From: an uncultured Rhodospirillales bacterium
Lineage (GTDB): Bacteria > Pseudomonadota > Alphaproteobacteria > Azospirillales > Azospirillaceae
Length of the DNA stretch: 45,418 nucleotides
Assembly (NCBI GenBank): GCA_903927615.1
Contig: CAIYNU010000068.1
Location: forward strand, 1 to 45,418
Direction of reading: 5' to 3'
This document shows, in pieces, positions 31,625 to 39,943 of this stretch (its first letter is position 1; every line of letters starts with the position of its first letter). A model generated the notes under the pieces. The model had not been told where the DNA came from, ran no database searches, and was given only the letters and a program-made list of their open reading frames with translations. The position numbers and the translations under genes are program-made.

Positions 31625-32403
31625 CTCCGTCCCGGCCCCAGCAGCCGGTGCCCGCGCGCCGGAATCGCTTCGGGGGCCGGGATGGTTCGGGCGTCCAGGC
31701 GGTGGGGGGACGGACCCACGGCCACCGGCCGCCGTTTGCGACTGCGCACCACCAGCACCGCGTTGCCCAGGGTGGTCAGGATGACCACCGAGGCCAGATA
31801 CTCGATCAAGGTAAACACCAGGGCGGGGGCCCCGGCCAGGGAGACGCACAGGCTGATGGCCACTGAGGTGGCCGCCACCACCGCCGCCAGGCCGACCAGC
31901 ATCCGGAGGGTGTCGATCAGGCGGCGGACCAGCCAGGGGGCGAAGATCAGCAGGGTGACCGCGACCAGCAGCAGGCCCAGCAGCAGCGGCGCGAAGTAAG
32001 CCGCCACCAGCCACGCGGCAAGATCGGGGGCGACCAGCGGTAAGAAGTCGGACAGGGTCTTGCCGCGTTGCTCCAGATGACTGCTCAGCACCATCAGGTG
32101 GCCCAGACCCTCCTGAAGGTGGTTGGCGCGCAAGGCCGCCTCGGCCTGGTCGAGCACGCCGCGATCCTCGGCGGTGAACCAGTCGGGCGGCGGCTGGCGG
32201 CTGGGACCGGCCAATCGGGTGACGCCCTCGGCCAGAAGCCGGGTGCTGGGGCCGGCCTCCTTGACCGGCGCCCAGGCGTTCAGGGTCGCGAGGTCGTAGG
32301 CGTGGGGTGGCTCGCCGGCCAGAAAGATCACCATCCCGGTCGAGACCGACAGGGCCAGGACCAGAATCGCGAGTTGGGTCAGGATCAGGCGGGTGCGGGT
32401 CAA
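31618..32403 (-). CDS. Membrane protein of unknown function
   Basis: The 261-residue protein has a first transmembrane helix (LTQLAILVLALSVSTGMVIFLAG) and an extracytoplasmic helical domain of about 110 residues (about 30-135). Three more membrane segments follow (AAWLVAAYFAPLLLGLLLVAVTLLIF; LVGLAAVVAATSVAISLCVSLAG; ALVFTLIEYLASVVILTTLG), and then a basic/Pro tail. TTG 32403 is preferred because GGGAGG lies seven bases upstream. The periplasmic domain with DWFTAEDRGVLDQAEAAL could be a ligand-binding or assembly module. I do not recognise the family. Confidence 0.75.
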   Translation of the reverse strand: MTRTRLILTQLAILVLALSVSTGMVIFLAGEPPHAYDLATLNAWAPVKEAGPSTRLLAEGVTRLAGPSRQPPPDWFTAEDRGVLDQAEAALRANHLQEGLGHLMVLSSHLEQRGKTLSDFLPLVAPDLAAWLVAAYFAPLLLGLLLVAVTLLIFAPWLVRRLIDTLRMLVGLAAVVAATSVAISLCVSLAGAPALVFTLIEYLASVVILTTLGNAVLVVRSRKRRPVAVGPSPHRLDARTIPAPEAIPARGHRLLGPGRSR

Positions 32404-32429
32404 AGCGGTGCCTCCCGGACTCCTGTGGG

Positions 32430-32501
32430 TCCTGGACCTCATAACGTCAAGGGTTCACAGGGCCGACCGGCCCTGTGCGGGTGTGGGCAGAGCCCACGGC
32501 A
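32430..32501. repeat. Dispersed intergenic repeat, copy C, with two hairpins
   Basis: The first part (32430-32466) matches 17677-17713. It leads into a hairpin ACAGGGCC/GGCCCTGT (32457-32464 with 32469-32476) and a second one GTGGGC/GCCCAC (32483-32488 with 32492-32497, loop AGA). The second part resembles 10151-10192. It lies past the 3' end of the acuI-like gene. Confidence 0.65.
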
Positions 32502-32513
32502 GGAACCCCACGG

Positions 32514-33515
32514 TTACCTCACGTCGATCACGGTCCGGCCTCTGATCTGCCCCTTGACGATGGCGTCGGCCAGTTCGAAGACCTTGCTGAACGGGGCAAT
32601 GGTGGTCATGGCGTCGAGTTTGGTCCGGTCCAGGTCGGTGGCCAGCCGCGCCCAGGCCTGCTCGCGCTTGCTCCGGGGGGCCATCACCGAATCGATCCCG
32701 ACCAGCGAGACCCCCCGCAGGATGAACGGGAACACCGATCCGGGCAGGTCGGCACCGCCGGCCAGACCGCAAACCGCCACCGCGCCGTGGCGCTCGGTTT
32801 GGGCGATGACGTTGGCCAGGGTCAGACCGCCCACGGAATCGACCGCCCCGGCCCAGCGTTCCCGTTGCAGCGGCAGGCCCTTGTCCAGCAGGCTGGCGCG
32901 ATCGATGATGGTGGTGGCGCCCAGGTCCCTGAGGTAGTCGTGGGTTTCGGCGCGCCCGGTGGATGCGGTGACCCGGTAGCCCAACCGGGCCAGCACCGCC
33001 ACGGCAATGGAGCCGACGCCGCCGGCGGCGCCGGTCACCAGCACCTCGCCGCCGTTGGGACGACCGCCGGGCGTGACTCCCATCTGCTCCAGGGCCAGCA
33101 CCGCCAGCATGGCGGTATAGCCGGCGGTGCCGATGGCCATGGCTTCCGCCAGCGTGAAGACGTCGGGGACGCGGACCAGCCATTCGGGTTTGACCCGCTG
33201 CTTCTGGATGTAGCCGCCCCACTCGGTTTCGGACAGGTTCCAGCCATTGACCACCACCCGGTCGCCCGGTCGCCAGTCCGGCGAGCGCGACTCGGCAACG
33301 GTGCCGGCGAGATCGACGCCGCAGACCATCGGCAGCTTGCGCGCGATCTTGCCCTTGCCGGTCAGCGCCAGCCCGTCCTTGTAGTTGACGGTGGAGTAGG
33401 CGACATCCACCAGAACGTCGTGATTGGGCAGGTCGGCAAGGGTCAGGGGCTTGAACGACGCCTTGGGTTTGCCGTCGACCTCTTCGAGCATGACGGCGGT
33501 CAGGGTCTCGGTCAT
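32514..33515 (-). CDS. acuI: MDR-family oxidoreductase, acrylyl-CoA reductase AcuI/YhdH type
   Basis: The 333-residue protein is a zinc-free medium-chain reductase. It has a GroES-like N-terminal part (VNYKDGLALTGKGKIARKLPMVCGVDLAGTV) and an NADPH-binding Rossmann domain (VLVTGAAGGVGSIAVAVLARLGY). The segments DSVMAPRSKREQAWARLATDL and GRTVIDV mark the YhdH/AcuI group, which reduces acryloyl-CoA to propionyl-CoA with NADPH. In photoheterotrophic alphaproteobacteria this serves propionate and DMSP-related carbon flow. It starts 19 bases after thiE, with GGGAGA upstream. The symbol rests on family resemblance. Confidence 0.85.
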   Translation of the reverse strand: MTETLTAVMLEEVDGKPKASFKPLTLADLPNHDVLVDVAYSTVNYKDGLALTGKGKIARKLPMVCGVDLAGTVAESRSPDWRPGDRVVVNGWNLSETEWGGYIQKQRVKPEWLVRVPDVFTLAEAMAIGTAGYTAMLAVLALEQMGVTPGGRPNGGEVLVTGAAGGVGSIAVAVLARLGYRVTASTGRAETHDYLRDLGATTIIDRASLLDKGLPLQRERWAGAVDSVGGLTLANVIAQTERHGAVAVCGLAGGADLPGSVFPFILRGVSLVGIDSVMAPRSKREQAWARLATDLDRTKLDAMTTIAPFSKVFELADAIVKGQIRGRTVIDVR

Positions 33516-33534
33516 CGGTGGCGGTCTCCCTGTT

Positions 33535-34206
33535 TCAGGGCCGAGGGTTGGTGTCGGCCTCGGCGATGGCTCGGTTGAAAGCGTGAACGGCGGCGGCGGG
33601 GCCGTCGGGATGGTTCCACACGGCAGTGACCACGGCGATGAAGTCCGCGCCGGCGCGGACCAGCGGTCCGCAATTTTCGGGTGTGATCCCGCCGATGGCC
33701 ACGCAGGGAATCTCCATCAACGAACTCCACCACTCCAGAATCTCGGGAGTCGGCCGATACGGCGTGGCCTTGGTGTCGGTGGGATAAAAGGCCCCGAACG
33801 CAACATAGTCGGCGCCCTGCTCCCCGGCAACCATGGCCAGGTGACGGCTATCGTGGCAGGTCACGCCGACGATGCCCTCGGCACCGATCAGCCGGCGCGC
33901 CTCGGGGTAGGGGGTGTCGCTCTGGCCGATGTGAACGCCGTCGCAGCCGGTCTCGGCGGCCAGGTCCGGGCGGTCGTTCAGCACGAAGGCGACGTTGCGT
34001 TCCTGGGTCACCGGCCGCAGAACGTCGCAGGCGCGGCGGATCAGGTCGGCCGGGGCGGTGGTGTTGCGATCGGTCTGCTTCAACCGAAGCTGCACGCAGG
34101 CCACATCACCGGCATCAAGGGCCGCGGCCAACAGAGGCGCAAAGGCCACCGGCTCCAGATCAGGCGGCGTGACCAAATAAAGCCGGCAGCCGGGCGCGTT
34201 TGCCAT
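33535..34206 (-). CDS. thiE: Thiamine-phosphate synthase ThiE
   Basis: The 223-residue TIM-barrel enzyme has the ThiE motifs VQLRLKQTD (pyrimidine pyrophosphate binding), [23 protein letters not shown] and the phosphate loop [12 protein letters not shown]. It joins hydroxymethylpyrimidine pyrophosphate to the thiazole phosphate. Unusually, no other thi gene is beside it; it sits between the aldolase and the acuI-like reductase on one strand. Some ThiE-like paralogues have regulatory roles (TenI), but the substrate-binding residues here look complete. No TPP riboswitch is seen upstream. Confidence 0.88.
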   Translation of the reverse strand: MANAPGCRLYLVTPPDLEPVAFAPLLAAALDAGDVACVQLRLKQTDRNTTAPADLIRRACDVLRPVTQERNVAFVLNDRPDLAAETGCDGVHIGQSDTPYPEARRLIGAEGIVGVTCHDSRHLAMVAGEQGADYVAFGAFYPTDTKATPYRPTPEILEWWSSLMEIPCVAIGGITPENCGPLVRAGADFIAVVTAVWNHPDGPAAAVHAFNRAIAEADTNPRP

Positions 34207-34239
34207 CAGTAAACCTTAAGGATACGGTTGCCGAAGGCG

Positions 34240-34294
34240 CCCGATCCGGGGATCGGGCGTCGGTGGTGCGGTCCAGGGGCGACGTCCCTGGACC
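34240..34294. repeat. Paired hairpins after the aldolase gene
   Basis: There are two perfect stems: CCCGATCC/GGATCGGG (34240-34247 with 34250-34257) and GGTCCAGGG/CCCTGGACC (34270-34278 with 34286-34294). They fill the gap between the aldolase stop (34303) and thiE, in the same position and style as the pair at 4-46. Possible terminator, attenuator or processing site. Confidence 0.55.
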
Positions 34295-34302
34295 GGGATC
34301 GA

Positions 34303-35232
34303 TTATTCCTGTCCCAGATAAATCCGGACCAGCCGGTCCAGCAGTTTCAAGGCCTCTTCCCGGGGCCGCTGGAAGCTGTTGCGCCCAATGATCGAGCCGT
34401 TGCCGCCGCCGTCGCGGATGGCGCGGGCGTCGTCGTAAACACTGTCTTCACCTTTGGCGGCGCCGCCCGAGAACACCACGATGCGGCGGCCGTTGAACGA
34501 CGACTGCATGACGTGGGCGACCCGCTCGGCCAGCGTCGAGACCGGAATCTTCTTGGCTTCGTAGACTTTTTTCGATTCGGCGTTTTCCAGGTCGGCGGTG
34601 GGCAGCTTGACCTTGATGATATGGGCGCCCAGCAGCGCCGCCATGTGGGCGGCATAAGCGATGATGTCCACCGCCAGTTCGCCCGCCTTGGTGACGGTGC
34701 CGCCCCGGGGATAGGACCACACCACCACCGCGAGGCCCGCCGCCTTGGCCTCGGCGGCCAGCTCCTGAATCTCCTCGTACTGGTCGTACATGGCGTCGGA
34801 GCCGGGATAAATGGTGAAACCGATCGCCGAGCAGCCAAGGCGCAGGGCGTCGTCTACCGACGCGGTCACGGCCTGGTCGGCGTCTTCCTTTTGACGGGAC
34901 AGGCTGTTGGCGCTGTTCATCTTGAGGATCGTCGGGATCTGGCCGGCGAAGGTCGACGCCCCCGTTTCGAGCAGGCCCAGGGGCGCGGCAAAGGCATTCA
35001 GCCCGGCATCGATGGCGAGCTGGAAGTGGTAGTGCGGATCGTAGCCGGCGGGATTGGGCGCAAAGCTGCGGGCCGGGCCGTGTTCAAATCCCTGGTCCAC
35101 CGGCAGGATGATGACCTTGCCGGTGCCGCCAAGGCGTCCTTCCATCAGAATCCGGAAGAGATTGCCCTTGGTGCCGGCAGTATCACTTTCGTAATACGAT
35201 AGAATCTGCCTGACCTGCGGAGTGATGTGCAT
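34303..35232 (-). CDS. Class I fructose-bisphosphate aldolase (DhnA/FbaB type)
   Basis: The 309-residue TIM-barrel enzyme belongs to the archaeal-type class I aldolases. Diagnostic segments are ILPVDQGFEHGP near the start, the Schiff-base lysine region GAHIIKVKLPT, and the phosphate-binding end VVFSGGAAKGED and GGNGSIIGRNSFQRP. It cleaves fructose-1,6-bisphosphate without a metal ion. The ATG at 35232 is the first in frame and gives full length. Hairpins follow the gene. Related proteins act on other ketose phosphates, so the exact substrate is inferred. Confidence 0.9.
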   Translation of the reverse strand: MHITPQVRQILSYYESDTAGTKGNLFRILMEGRLGGTGKVIILPVDQGFEHGPARSFAPNPAGYDPHYHFQLAIDAGLNAFAAPLGLLETGASTFAGQIPTILKMNSANSLSRQKEDADQAVTASVDDALRLGCSAIGFTIYPGSDAMYDQYEEIQELAAEAKAAGLAVVVWSYPRGGTVTKAGELAVDIIAYAAHMAALLGAHIIKVKLPTADLENAESKKVYEAKKIPVSTLAERVAHVMQSSFNGRRIVVFSGGAAKGEDSVYDDARAIRDGGGNGSIIGRNSFQRPREEALKLLDRLVRIYLGQE

Positions 35233-35302
35233 CGTGTCTGGTCCCCTTGGGTGGTGATTGCTGCGGGTTGATTTTACGGCCAGTCATAGCCCAAGCACCG
35301 CT

Positions 35303-35340
35303 CCCCTGGCAAATGGTGCCAGGGGCGGGCCGGATTTTTT
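35303..35340 (+). terminator. Hairpin followed by a T-run (plus strand)
   Basis: The stem CCCCTGGCA (35303-35311) / TGCCAGGGG (35317-35325) has a 5-nt loop. Nine bases later comes TTTTTT (35335-35340). On the plus strand this resembles an intrinsic terminator, but the genes on both sides are minus-strand, so it would stop antisense transcription. The spacer is longer than ideal. Confidence 0.35.
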
Positions 35341-35362
35341 CAAGGTAAAATAACAGGCTTGG

Positions 35363-35809
35363 CTATGGGCAACCGGTTCCGGTTCCGACTTCGGTGCCGG
35401 TTCCGGCAAGCCAGCGCCGGCAGGCTGCGGTCGGATCGGCTTCGGCCGAAAGGTCGAGTCGGGGACCGGCGAGGGCGTTGGCGTCATGCAGGCGGATTCC
35501 CGCGGCGGCGGCGATGGCGGCAAGTTTGGCCGTCAATTCCGGGGGGCCGGCGAAGGCCACATCGCCCTGTCCGGCGCGGATGGCGGCCTGGACACAACCG
35601 GGCAAATCGGCGCAATCAAGCACCGCGGTGACGGCGACCGTCGGGTGAGCGGCTGCCGCGGCCTCGATCAAGGCGCGAAACCAGCCCGCGCCGCCGTGGG
35701 CGCCGCCGGCCGGGGCGCTGAGCAGCGTCACGGCACAGCCCAAGCTTGCAGCGGCAGCCAGGGCCGCGCGGGCGTCGGTCACGCTGTGGACAACGATCGG
35801 GTGCGCCAT
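35363..35809 (-). CDS. Small alanine-rich protein of unknown function
   Basis: The 148-residue cytosolic protein looks like a compact alpha/beta fold: alternating strands (IVVHSV, AVTLLSAP, VAVTAVLDC, DVAFAG) and alanine-rich helices, with a Gly-rich loop GGAHGGAGWF near residue 37. The C-terminus ends in Gly/Thr repeats and Cys-Pro. It lies between the aldolase and the DUF1127 gene on the same strand. The codon pattern is normal for the window, supporting a real gene, but I do not recognise the family. Confidence 0.6.
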   Translation of the reverse strand: MAHPIVVHSVTDARAALAAAASLGCAVTLLSAPAGGAHGGAGWFRALIEAAAAAHPTVAVTAVLDCADLPGCVQAAIRAGQGDVAFAGPPELTAKLAAIAAAAGIRLHDANALAGPRLDLSAEADPTAACRRWLAGTGTEVGTGTGCP

Positions 35810-35827
35810 ATCCGTACGGCACCCGGC

Positions 35828-36052
35828 TCAGGCTTGCCAGAAAGGCTTATTGGCCTCTCGCATCACGTCGCCGCGGGTCATGCCGATGTCGCGCAGGATG
35901 TAGTCATCCAGCTCCGCCAACTCATGCCGGGTGACGGCCCGCTCGTGCCACAGGTGGAGCCTTGCATTCGCCCGATGCCAGATCTGGGCGAAGAAAGGTT
36001 CGGACGACCCTTCGGAGTGAGAAGGGGGGTCCGGATGAATGGCTGTTGCCAT
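35828..36052 (-). CDS. DUF1127 small protein
   Basis: The 74-residue protein ends in the DUF1127 (YjiS-like) segment: RHELAELDDYILRDIGMTRGDVMREANKPFW. Such small Arg-rich proteins are common in alphaproteobacteria and some bind RNA or affect phosphate and carbon metabolism. ATG 36052 starts a natural N-terminus (MATAIHPDP); ATG 36103 would add 17 residues. It is close to the gene at 35363 (18 nt), so co-transcription is likely. Confidence 0.85.
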   Translation of the reverse strand: MATAIHPDPPSHSEGSSEPFFAQIWHRANARLHLWHERAVTRHELAELDDYILRDIGMTRGDVMREANKPFWQA

Positions 36053-36302
36053 GGTCTTGGTTCCGTCTTGCTTCGCCCCGTCGCCTCCAGCCCGGCCGTT
36101 CACAACCAGCCACCCGACCGTGGACCCGACCTCCGGGCCGTCCGACAGGGACAGTTCCGTGTCATGAGCGATTGAGCACCCTGTTTCCTTTCCATCTGGT
36201 CAACAGGTGGTGGGGAAGGCGCCGATCCAGTGTGCGTCGGGGTCATGGGTGTCCCGCCATAGCGTCCAGCGGCCAATTGCCTCAGGTTCCGGTGCGCCGG
36301 GA

Positions 36303-36334
36303 TCAGACCGTAATATCCTCAGACCGTAATATCC
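36303..36334. repeat. Perfect 16-nt tandem duplication at a stop codon
   Basis: TCAGACCGTAATATCC occurs at 36303-36318 and again at 36319-36334. On the minus strand the upstream copy encodes the last residues DITV and the TGA (36321-36319) of the 108-residue protein; the second copy follows directly after the stop. Confidence 0.95.
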
Positions 36335-36645
36335 AAGGAGTTACCCAGGTTGGGATTGACCGGCTTGGCGGCCTGACGGTCCTTGAGAATGGTTTGGATC
36401 GAGCTGTTCGCACCGAGGGCACTGAAGATATTGACGGTGGTGTTGGGCGTGGCCGTGCCCGACAGCACCCCGAAGATACCGGAGCTGGCACCGCTATTGC
36501 CCTGTAACAGGCTGGCCACCCCCGAGAGGGTCGAGGTGCTGGTGGTACCGGCGATGGCCCCCGCGGTGGTTCCGCTCACCTGCTGGATCAAGGTGGGGAT
36601 GCCGTATCCCAACGGGTTCGAGGATGTCGAAGAAATCGTCGTCAT
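36319..36645 (-). CDS. Uncharged Ser/Thr/Gly-rich 108-residue protein in the ATP-grasp operon
   Basis: Residues 1-87 contain no Asp, Glu, Lys, Arg or His and are mainly Ser, Thr, Gly, Ala, Asn and Leu/Ile. The first charges are K88-D89-R90, and the tail is AAKPVNPNLGNSLDITV. There is no signal peptide or clear membrane helix. The gene is real by two signs: AGGGAGAG just before ATG 36645, and a 4-nt ATGA overlap with the stop of the aminoacyl-transferase gene. Being coupled to ATP-grasp, alpha-E and Bpt genes, it is a candidate substrate or cargo of that set, but this is inference. I do not recognise the family. Confidence 0.72.
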   Translation of the reverse strand: MTTISSTSSNPLGYGIPTLIQQVSGTTAGAIAGTTSTSTLSGVASLLQGNSGASSGIFGVLSGTATPNTTVNIFSALGANSSIQTILKDRQAAKPVNPNLGNSLDITV

Positions 36646-37439
36646 GGGACTCTCCCTCCCTCTCCGGGACTGGGTGTGCCATCGGGTGCTGTGCTATCGG
36701 GCGTTGTGCCATCGGACAACAGGCTCCACCCGTCGCGCCCCAGGGCTTCGAGGGGCCGGAAGCGGGCCTTGTAGGCCATTTTACGACTCCCTTCGATCCA
36801 ATAGCCAAGATAAACGTAGCCGAGACCGTGCTGCCGGCACAACTCGATCAGCTTGAGAATCAGGTAGCTGCCAAGGCTGCGGCGGTGCAGGGTCACGTCA
36901 AAGAAACTGTAGACGGCGGAAAGACCGTCGGCCAGCCGGTCGGTGAGGATGCCCCCGACCAACCGTCCGGTCTCGTCGCGCGCTTCGATCAGTGTGGTGT
37001 CGGCCCGGCCATCGTTAATCATGGAGGCAAAATCGGCCATGGTCATTCGCGCCATGTCGCTGTCGCCGTGCCGTTCCCGCTGATAGGCCGAGAACAGGTG
37101 AAACTGTTCGCTGGTGGCCGTTGCCGGGAACTCTTCGGTCGTAAGACCGCTGTTGGCCCGCAGAACCCGGCGCAACGATCGATCCGGGACAAAGGTCGTC
37201 ACCGGAATCCGGACCGGCACGCAGGCGTTACAGGTCGGGCAGACCGGACGATAGACGATATCGTGGCTTCGCCGGAATCCGGCCCGGGACAGGGTCGAAT
37301 TGACTTCCGAGGCGTAGGGCCCGAGCAAGCGTGTGAACAGTTTACGCTCTACCCGTCCGGCAAGGTACGGGCAGGGCATCGGGCCTGATCGAAAGAACTG
37401 TTGAAGGGGGCGCTGCCGCGGGGGGATGACCGACATCAT
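36642..37439 (-). CDS. bpt: Aspartate/glutamate leucyltransferase (Bpt; arginyltransferase family)
   Basis: The 265-residue protein has the N-terminal Cys/Pro motif CPYLAGRVERKLF and the segment HDIVYRPVCPTCNACVPVRIPV of the ATE/Bpt family. Its C-terminal GNAT-like part includes VYSFFDVTLHRRSLGSYLILKLIELC and GYWIEGSRKMAYKARFRPLE. Bpt enzymes move leucine from Leu-tRNA to N-terminal Asp or Glu, marking proteins for ClpS/ClpAP. Its start overlaps the alpha-E stop (ATGA; the next ATG at 37436 also works), and its stop overlaps the next gene. The Pro/Ser/Gly tail is variable. Confidence 0.9.
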   Translation of the reverse strand: MMSVIPPRQRPLQQFFRSGPMPCPYLAGRVERKLFTRLLGPYASEVNSTLSRAGFRRSHDIVYRPVCPTCNACVPVRIPVTTFVPDRSLRRVLRANSGLTTEEFPATATSEQFHLFSAYQRERHGDSDMARMTMADFASMINDGRADTTLIEARDETGRLVGGILTDRLADGLSAVYSFFDVTLHRRSLGSYLILKLIELCRQHGLGYVYLGYWIEGSRKMAYKARFRPLEALGRDGWSLLSDGTTPDSTAPDGTPSPGEGGRVP

Positions 37440-38416
37440 TGCCTCTGTTGCTGGCTCTCCTCCGACTCTGCCTGGCCAAAGAATGAACGGGTCAACTCTG
37501 ATGTGACGTCCGACAGCCGCAGTTGCAACCAGTCGAGGTATTCATGCAGACCGCCCTCGATCACGCGCTCGATCGATCGGGACGACAGGGCAGCCAGGAT
37601 TTCGTCGATCCGCTCCATCGCGGCACTGCCACCTCTAAGTTTGTATCGGGACTTGAGGCGCGTCAAGACCCCGTTAATTTCGCGCGCACACAGTGCGACC
37701 GAGCGCGGAAAGCTTTCATTGTAAAGAATAAAGCCGGCGATCGCCGCCGGTGCCATGCCGCGGGGGTAGACCCGGCGGAAAGCGTGGTAGCCGGCCACCG
37801 AACGCAACAGGGCGTGCCAATGGATGAAATCCTGGCTGGCCCGGGGATCGGGTGCAGACCCCATAATGGCGAAGTAGCCGATATCGAGCAGGCGCGTGGT
37901 CTGGTCGGCGCGTTCGATGAACTTGCCCAGGCGATAGAAATACCAGCCTTCATCCCGGTAAAACGTGCCCTCGGTGATGCCGGAATGGGTCTGACACGCT
38001 TCCTTGATCTCGCTACAGAGGTGGGTGAGATTGGGCAGGGCGATGTCTTTAGAATCCAGGGCCTGCACCTTATTATAGAGCACGTTGATCTGCGCCCACA
38101 TCTCGGTGCTGATCCACGGCCGCAGGGTTCGCGCGTTTTCCCGGGCGGCACGCACGGCAAAGACAATCGAGGTCGGGTTCTGGGGGTCGAGAATGTAGAA
38201 CCGGACCACGTTCTCCGCCGAGGCCGCGTCATAGCGTTCAAAGAACCGTTGGTCATCGCCATTGAGCTTGACGATGGTATGCCAGTTCTTGAAACCGTGG
38301 TCGTCCCGACTGAAGGTTTCGTGGACGTCGAGGATGCGCGCCAGATTTTCGGCCCGCTCCATGTAGCGCGCCATCCAGAAGATGCTTTCGGCGTAGCGGG
38401 CCAGCAGATTGTTCAC
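37436..38416 (-). CDS. Alpha-E domain protein (DUF403)
   Basis: The 326-residue, mostly helical protein starts with the family hallmark LLARYAESIFWMARYMERAENLARIL. It also has EGTFYRDEGWYFYRLGKFIERADQTTRLLDI, the second hallmark repeat. Alpha-E proteins occur beside circularly permuted ATP-grasp enzymes and have been predicted from genome context to help make amide bonds; the chemistry is unproven. GTG 38416 overlaps the ATP-grasp stop (GTGA) and has GGAGG about ten bases upstream. Its own stop overlaps the bpt start. A transglutaminase-like gene, the usual companion, is missing. Confidence 0.92.
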   Translation of the reverse strand: MNNLLARYAESIFWMARYMERAENLARILDVHETFSRDDHGFKNWHTIVKLNGDDQRFFERYDAASAENVVRFYILDPQNPTSIVFAVRAARENARTLRPWISTEMWAQINVLYNKVQALDSKDIALPNLTHLCSEIKEACQTHSGITEGTFYRDEGWYFYRLGKFIERADQTTRLLDIGYFAIMGSAPDPRASQDFIHWHALLRSVAGYHAFRRVYPRGMAPAAIAGFILYNESFPRSVALCAREINGVLTRLKSRYKLRGGSAAMERIDEILAALSSRSIERVIEGGLHEYLDWLQLRLSDVTSELTRSFFGQAESEESQQQRQ

Positions 38417-39882
38417 GGCGAAGTATCCTCCAAAACCCAGGTATCCTTGGAACCGCCGCCCTGGGACGAATTGACGATGAAGGTGTCTTTGCGCATGGCC
38501 ACGCGCGTCAGCCCGCCCGGTAGAACCCAGGTATGGCGGCCGGTGACCGCGAACGGCCGAAGATCCACATGGCGGGGCTCGACACCCGACTCGGTCAGGG
38601 TTGGACAGACCGACAGCGGGATCATCGGCTGGCTGATATAGTTGGACGGGTCGGCCAGCAGTTTCGTCCGGCAGTCGTCCAACTCCGCTCGGGACGCCAG
38701 CGGTCCCAGGGTGATGCCATAGCCGCCAGCCTCGCCCACCGGCTTGACCACCAGAGTCGCCAGATTGTCGAGGGTGTAGGCCAGCCCTTCGGCCTCGCGG
38801 CAAATGTGGGTCTCGACGTTGGGAATGATGGCCTCTTCGCCCAGGTAGTATTTAATCATCCGCGGCACGTAACAATAGACGGCCTTGTCGTCGGCGACGC
38901 CGGTGCCGATGGCGTTGGCCAGCGCCACATTGCCCTTGCGGTAAGCGTCCAGGATGCCGGGAACCCCCAGCAGGCTGTCGGTGTTGAAGGCCCGGGGATC
39001 CAGGAAGTCGTCGCCGATCCGGCGATAGATCGAGTCGACCACCGCCAGCCCGTTGGTGGTCTTCATGTAGACCCGGTCGTCCTGAACCACCAGATCCCGG
39101 CCTTCGACCAGCGGCACCCCCATCTCACGCGCGAGGAAAATGTGCTCGAAATAGGCCGAGTTGTACGAGCCCGGGGAGAGCAACACCACGCGCGGCTCGG
39201 AAATGCCGGGCGGTGCGATCTCGGATACGGCCTGAAGCAACTTTTGGCCGTAGTTGTCGATCGGGCGGATGCCCAAGCCCTGCATCAGGTCGGGAAAGAC
39301 CCGCTGCATCATATGGCGGTTTTCCACCACATAAGACACCCCCGACGGAACCCGGCCGTTGTCCTCCAGCACGCGGAACACGCCGTCACCGTCGCGAACC
39401 AGATCCACGCCCAGGATGTGGATATAGGTGTCGAACGGGACCTTGAGTCCGATCATCTGCGGTCGGTAATTGGAATTCCCAATGACCAGATCTTCGGGAA
39501 TAACGCCGTCCCGGATAATCTTACGGTCGTTATAGATGTCCCGCAGGAACAGATTAAGCGCCGTGACCCGTTGTACGATGCCCGTTTCGAGGTGCGCCCA
39601 TTCCTGGGCCGAGATGACTCGAGGGATCACGTCGAAGGGTAGTATGCGGTCGATGGCTTCCTGTTCGGAATAAACCAGGAAGGTGATCCCGAGGTTGTAC
39701 AGCTCGCGGGCTGCGTCATCGGACCGGCGATGAATATCGTCGAAAGCGAGCGAAGCGAGTCGTTCCCGAATCAGAGCGGTATGGGGGGCCGGCTGGTCGC
39801 GCCCACCGAACAGCTCGTCATAGAAGCCGGCCTGGTCGTACCGGTGCAATAAATCGTTAGGGCGGGGCTTGGTTGCTGTCAC
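38413..39882 (-). CDS. Circularly permuted type-2 ATP-grasp protein
   Basis: The 489-residue protein belongs to the circularly permuted ATP-grasp (DUF404/DUF407) family. Markers are ITFLVY near residue 69, RVLEDNGRVPSGVSYVVENR in the middle, NVALANAIGTGVADDKAVYCYVPRMIKYYLGEEAIIPNVETH and LVVKPVGEAGGYGITLGP. ATP-grasp enzymes make amide or peptide bonds via acyl phosphates; the substrate here is unknown. GTG 39882 is chosen because AGGAG and GAGGTG lie just upstream; the in-frame extension to 39960 is not needed. The gene follows motB by 61 nt and opens the four-gene overlap chain. Confidence 0.92.
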   Translation of the reverse strand: MTATKPRPNDLLHRYDQAGFYDELFGGRDQPAPHTALIRERLASLAFDDIHRRSDDAARELYNLGITFLVYSEQEAIDRILPFDVIPRVISAQEWAHLETGIVQRVTALNLFLRDIYNDRKIIRDGVIPEDLVIGNSNYRPQMIGLKVPFDTYIHILGVDLVRDGDGVFRVLEDNGRVPSGVSYVVENRHMMQRVFPDLMQGLGIRPIDNYGQKLLQAVSEIAPPGISEPRVVLLSPGSYNSAYFEHIFLAREMGVPLVEGRDLVVQDDRVYMKTTNGLAVVDSIYRRIGDDFLDPRAFNTDSLLGVPGILDAYRKGNVALANAIGTGVADDKAVYCYVPRMIKYYLGEEAIIPNVETHICREAEGLAYTLDNLATLVVKPVGEAGGYGITLGPLASRAELDDCRTKLLADPSNYISQPMIPLSVCPTLTESGVEPRHVDLRPFAVTGRHTWVLPGGLTRVAMRKDTFIVNSSQGGGSKDTWVLEDTSP

Positions 39883-39943
39883 TGCGCCACCTCTCCTGGA
39901 GCCGGGTGCGGAGCATGCCGCGGAAAGGTCTATTAGAGTCGTT

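Noticed and set aside
34207-34302. TPP riboswitch before thiE
   Set aside because: The gap contains two GC hairpins but none of the conserved riboswitch core, and thiE follows another gene on the same strand.
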